NCBI GenBank assembly: GCA_947625125.1
Contig: CANQNF010000021.1
Span: forward strand, 1-50,676
Direction: 5' to 3'
DNA length: 50,676 bases
Origin: an uncultured Clostridia bacterium
Lineage (GTDB): Bacteria > Bacillota > Clostridia > Oscillospirales > Ruminococcaceae
This document shows positions 48,609 through 50,676 of the stretch, piece by piece. Under the pieces are notes generated by a model that saw nothing but the letters and a program-made list of their open reading frames with translations, ran no database searches and was not told the origin of the DNA. The position numbers were made by a program, and so were the translations under genes. How positions within the stretch are numbered: position 1 is the first letter of the stretch; each line of letters begins with the position of its first letter.

Positions 48609-49937
48609 TCAGATATACAGAAAGCAGAAGAGCACGGCAATGAGATTGTGAGAAAAATCCCCATCAAATCCTTGCGGATTTTGATGGGGGTTTTCTGTAC
48701 CTGCCGGCACGATCCTATTAAAAGGTATTTGCTGCGCTAATGCTATTTGAAGTAACCCCACCCCCTGCCCCTCCCCCCCAACCTCGACTTCGCAGCCATC
48801 GACCGTTAATTTTTCTACATGCGAAATTTCCGCCGGCTTTATAAACGGCAAGCTGTCGCAAAAGATATCGTTTTCGGGATCGCCGTCGTTATAGTTTTTG
48901 ATCCCTCCGCTCCTGCCGCTCAGAATATAGCTCAACTCGAAAAAGGTCTCGCCGTCGCCGTAAATTCTGCCGTCGTCGAGGCAAATTTGCAGCTTGTACG
49001 GCAGGAAATATTTGTCGCCGGAAAGCGCCATGGCGGCCTCGGCAGGCTCGCTTTCATAGCAAAGATAAATCCCCATCGGCGAGATCTCCGCGGTCAAATA
49101 AACATCCCCCGATTCGGTCCGATAAACGACCTGCTCAGACTTCTTTGATTCGGCTTTTTTAAGCCCCGACGTCGGAATTTTCAGCACCTTGTCAAACTCG
49201 TCAATTGTGTGAAAAACATCGGCATAAAATCCTCGCCATTTATCAAAAACGCGCTCGTTATAGCCGAAATTTTTAATCGTGAATGTGACATTTTCGGGCA
49301 GGCTGTCAAAGCCGAGAGACGAAACTGCAAAGGTGTAAATATTTTTATCCAGGGATATCGGGTCAGCGCCCTCATATCCTTCGCCGCCGTCAAAGTGGAC
49401 CTGAGAAAAAGTCGGGACCGTTCCCTCGGGACTCCCGCCGAGCGCCTTTAAATCGTCGTCCGAGAGGGCATACTGCACCGTGGCATAAAAACAGTGGTCA
49501 TCCATAAGCACCAACGTCACCCGAAACTCTCCCGTCTTAATATCAGCGTCATATTCAAACTCATTGCCGTATTCCGACAGATCCTCATGCCAAGGAAATT
49601 CGGTCGGGTCTTTAATTTCGCTGTCGGTATAGTCATTGTAGAACGTGTAATCCTGTTCTACATCGGGAGTGAGGTCATCTTCGGCAGGGCTTTCGGTATG
49701 CTCGGTTTCACTTTTGATGCCGCTGTAACGGTCAAACGCATATTTCATTTTGCTGAGCCCGTCCGCTCGGCTGATTGCAAAAACGGTCGTTCCGAGCGCG
49801 AAAACGCCTATTGCCGCCGCCAAAAGCACCGGCTTAAGCCTGAAAAGGCCGCTCTTTTTGGTTTCCGCATCTTCGGCCTCAAGAAGATATTTGTCATCGA
49901 TATGCCCGAACGCTCTAATAATTTTTGATATGTTCAT
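48609..49937 (-). CDS. Putative anti-sigma factor of the adjacent ECF sigma
   Basis: 442 aa. A short cytoplasmic N-terminus (MNISKIIRAFGHIDDKYLLE) is followed by a transmembrane helix (about residues 36-56, PVLLAAAIGVFALGTTVFAI) and a long extracellular part with acidic linkers and beta-rich segments (VTLVLMDDHCFYATVQYALS, YADVFHTIDEFDKVLKI). This is the layout of clostridial anti-sigma proteins. The ATG at 49937 overlaps the sigma gene by 23 bp, indicating coupling. The last 56 residues (after VDGCEVEV) are encoded by a family A copy and a terminator hairpin and are probably not original. Confidence 0.75.
   Translation of the reverse strand: MNISKIIRAFGHIDDKYLLEAEDAETKKSGLFRLKPVLLAAAIGVFALGTTVFAISRADGLSKMKYAFDRYSGIKSETEHTESPAEDDLTPDVEQDYTFYNDYTDSEIKDPTEFPWHEDLSEYGNEFEYDADIKTGEFRVTLVLMDDHCFYATVQYALSDDDLKALGGSPEGTVPTFSQVHFDGGEGYEGADPISLDKNIYTFAVSSLGFDSLPENVTFTIKNFGYNERVFDKWRGFYADVFHTIDEFDKVLKIPTSGLKKAESKKSEQVVYRTESGDVYLTAEISPMGIYLCYESEPAEAAMALSGDKYFLPYKLQICLDDGRIYGDGETFFELSYILSGRSGGIKNYNDGDPENDIFCDSLPFIKPAEISHVEKLTVDGCEVEVGGEGQGVGLLQIALAQQIPFNRIVPAGTENPHQNPQGFDGDFSHNLIAVLFCFLYI
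48655..48695 (+). terminator. Terminator of the acyl-CoA synthetase gene
   Basis: AAATCCCCATCAAA and TTTGATGGGGGTTT-type stem, inner TCC/GGA, followed by TTTTCTG on the plus strand. It also lies inside the 3' part of the annotated frame of the opposite gene, which argues that this frame is overextended. The stem core AAATCC...GGATTTTG...GGGG is shared with the hairpin at 25312-25341. Confidence 0.7.
48724..48785 (+). repeat. MITE-like repeat, family A copy 11, inside a gene end
   Basis: GGTATTTGCTGCGCTAATGC, TATTTGAAGTAACCCCACCC and CCTGCCCCTCCCCCCC correspond to the left half of family A. It joins at about 48786 to the 3' end of the anti-sigma reading frame, whose following codons are then repeat sequence. 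Confidence 0.8.
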
Positions 49938-50481
49938 TTGCAAAACCCATTTCCTCTAAAAATTTTCTGAGCTTTTCACACAACCTCGTAGGGCTTGTCT
50001 TGACCTTTGACTGCGAAAAACCGTACCGCGAAGAAATACCCGAAATCGGCATTAAATGCCAATACCTCGCCGCCATTATAACGCGCGGATCATGCTCCAA
50101 AGTCTCAAGAAACGCGGTCAGAAGCTCGGAGAGCCCGCACTCGTCGGGAGCGCTCGAATCCGGCAGGATATTTTCAAGCTCGGAAAAGGAAATTTCAAGC
50201 TTTCGTGCGCGCTTTTTTCGCTTCAGAAATTTGAGCCGGTCGAGCGAGACGTTTCTGACGATTTTTAAAAGGTAGCATTTTAAACTCTGCGGCCTTTCGG
50301 GCGGAACCGTGCTCCGGACCCGCAGATACGAATCGCAGACGCACTCTTCCGCGTCCTCGCGAACGCGCAGAATACCGTATGATGCGCTATAGCACAGCCC
50401 GCCGTATTTTTCGGAGGTCGCAGCAATAGCAGCCTCGTCCCGTGAAAAATACCGCGTGATAATTTCTTCGTCACTAAGCAC
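49915..50481 (-). CDS. ECF-type RNA polymerase sigma factor
   Basis: 188 aa. Region 2: ALYGILRV-type segment REDAEECVCDSYLRV (usual DAEDVVQD-like block) and the PQSLKCYLLKIVRNVSLDRL stretch with region 2.4; region 4: ALETLEHDPRVIM, then YGFSQSKVKTSPTRLCEKLR as the -35 binding helix-turn-helix. Short size and absence of regions 1 and 3 fit ECF sigma. GTG start at 50481, seven bases after GGAGG; a TTG one codon upstream has worse spacing. It overlaps the putative anti-sigma and has a matching ECF-type promoter upstream. Confidence 0.88.
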   Translation of the reverse strand: MLSDEEIITRYFSRDEAAIAATSEKYGGLCYSASYGILRVREDAEECVCDSYLRVRSTVPPERPQSLKCYLLKIVRNVSLDRLKFLKRKKRARKLEISFSELENILPDSSAPDECGLSELLTAFLETLEHDPRVIMAARYWHLMPISGISSRYGFSQSKVKTSPTRLCEKLRKFLEEMGFANEHIKNY

Positions 50482-50514
50482 CAAAAGCCCTCCTTTCTGC
50501 GGTATATAAATTAA

Positions 50515-50540
50515 GACGACATTTCAGGGGGAAAGGTTAC
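50515..50540 (-). promoter_or_regulatory. Possible autoregulated ECF promoter
   Basis: Minus strand GTAACC (50535-50540), 16-bp spacer, CGTC (50515-50518). The AAC-type -35 and CGTC -10 at 16 bp are the standard ECF pattern, and no sigma-A promoter is visible. It sits 34 nt before the sigma start codon. Confidence 0.6.
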
Positions 50541-50600
50541 GGGGGAATGAAATTATTTTAGAGGTTTTGATATGGTGTGTCAATGCATTCTCACCGTCAA

Positions 50601-50635
50601 AAAATCGCCAATGCACAGCCCGCATTGACGATTTT
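50601..50635. terminator. Hairpin with A/T flanks at the window end
   Basis: AAAATCGCCAATGC (50601-50614) pairs with GCATTGACGATTTT (50622-50635), one mismatch, followed by ATTAT. A likely bidirectional terminator for a gene beyond the window. No gene is seen in 50541-50676. Confidence 0.6.
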
Positions 50636-50676
50636 ATTATAAATTCCTGCCGCGCTCACACCGACACCCATGTGTT

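Overview
The window looks like chromosome from an uncultured, spore-forming, moderately G+C-rich member of the Clostridia, probably near Oscillospiraceae/Ruminococcaceae. The reasons are a complete gerA-type germinant receptor operon beside spoVG, a BclA-like collagen-repeat spore-surface protein, the clostridial dgt-dnaG-rpoD order, a LexA gene with a Firmicutes-type SOS box, Nif3-TrmK-RqcH clustering and a tRNA-Pro with encoded CCA. The taxonomy is inference from gene content only.

Layout. 1-6.4 kb (minus): a stand-alone MsmX/UgpC-type sugar ABC ATPase, an RsuA-type pseudouridine synthase, a DUF4830-type protein and a heterodimeric ABC exporter. 6.6-8.7 kb: fakA-like kinase with its Asp23 partner. 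8.8-12.5 kb: gerAA-gerAB-gerAC. 12.6 kb: spoVG (plus). 12.9-16 kb: small enzymes and lexA with a Nudix gene. 16.4-21 kb: acetyltransferase and rpoD-dnaG-dgt. 21.8-25.5 kb: YigZ, L31, acetyltransferase, a RadC-like protein without catalytic residues, and tRNA-Pro. 25.6-29.4 kb: an operon of a DUF1858 protein, trmK, nif3, rqcH and a small membrane protein. 29.5-31.5 kb: 2 kb without genes, filled by a ~60-bp satellite with trimeric higher-order structure and other repeats. 31.5-36 kb: collagen-like spore protein, serine-recombinase debris, an alpha/beta hydrolase and an A+T-rich acetyltransferase. 36-42 kb: a repeat cluster, an anchored secreted protein, secDF, a lipoprotein and a membrane protein. 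42.3-48.6 kb (plus): aminotransferase, trmO, vanZ-like, gtrA-like, fliB-like, acyl-CoA synthetase. 48.6-50.5 kb: ECF sigma factor and its putative anti-sigma.

Most genes are ordinary housekeeping or sporulation genes, and nearly every transcription unit has a readable sigma-A promoter with 17-bp spacing. The unusual part is the intergenic DNA. At least six interspersed repeat families occupy it: (A) a 140-165-bp MITE-like element with GGTATTCGC termini, about 11 copies; (B) an ATCCATCTC hairpin, 3 copies; (C) a CAGA/TCTG-rich element with a central GTCGCC hairpin, 5 copies; (CL) large G+C-rich three-armed cloverleaf palindromes, 5 copies, often beside C; (D) a 49-bp perfect repeat, 2 copies; (E) a 27-bp perfect repeat, 2 copies. 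None carries a protein of its own. One copy of A has run into the 3' end of a gene and appears to have extended the reading frame. All repeat calls are by eye; copy boundaries are approximate.
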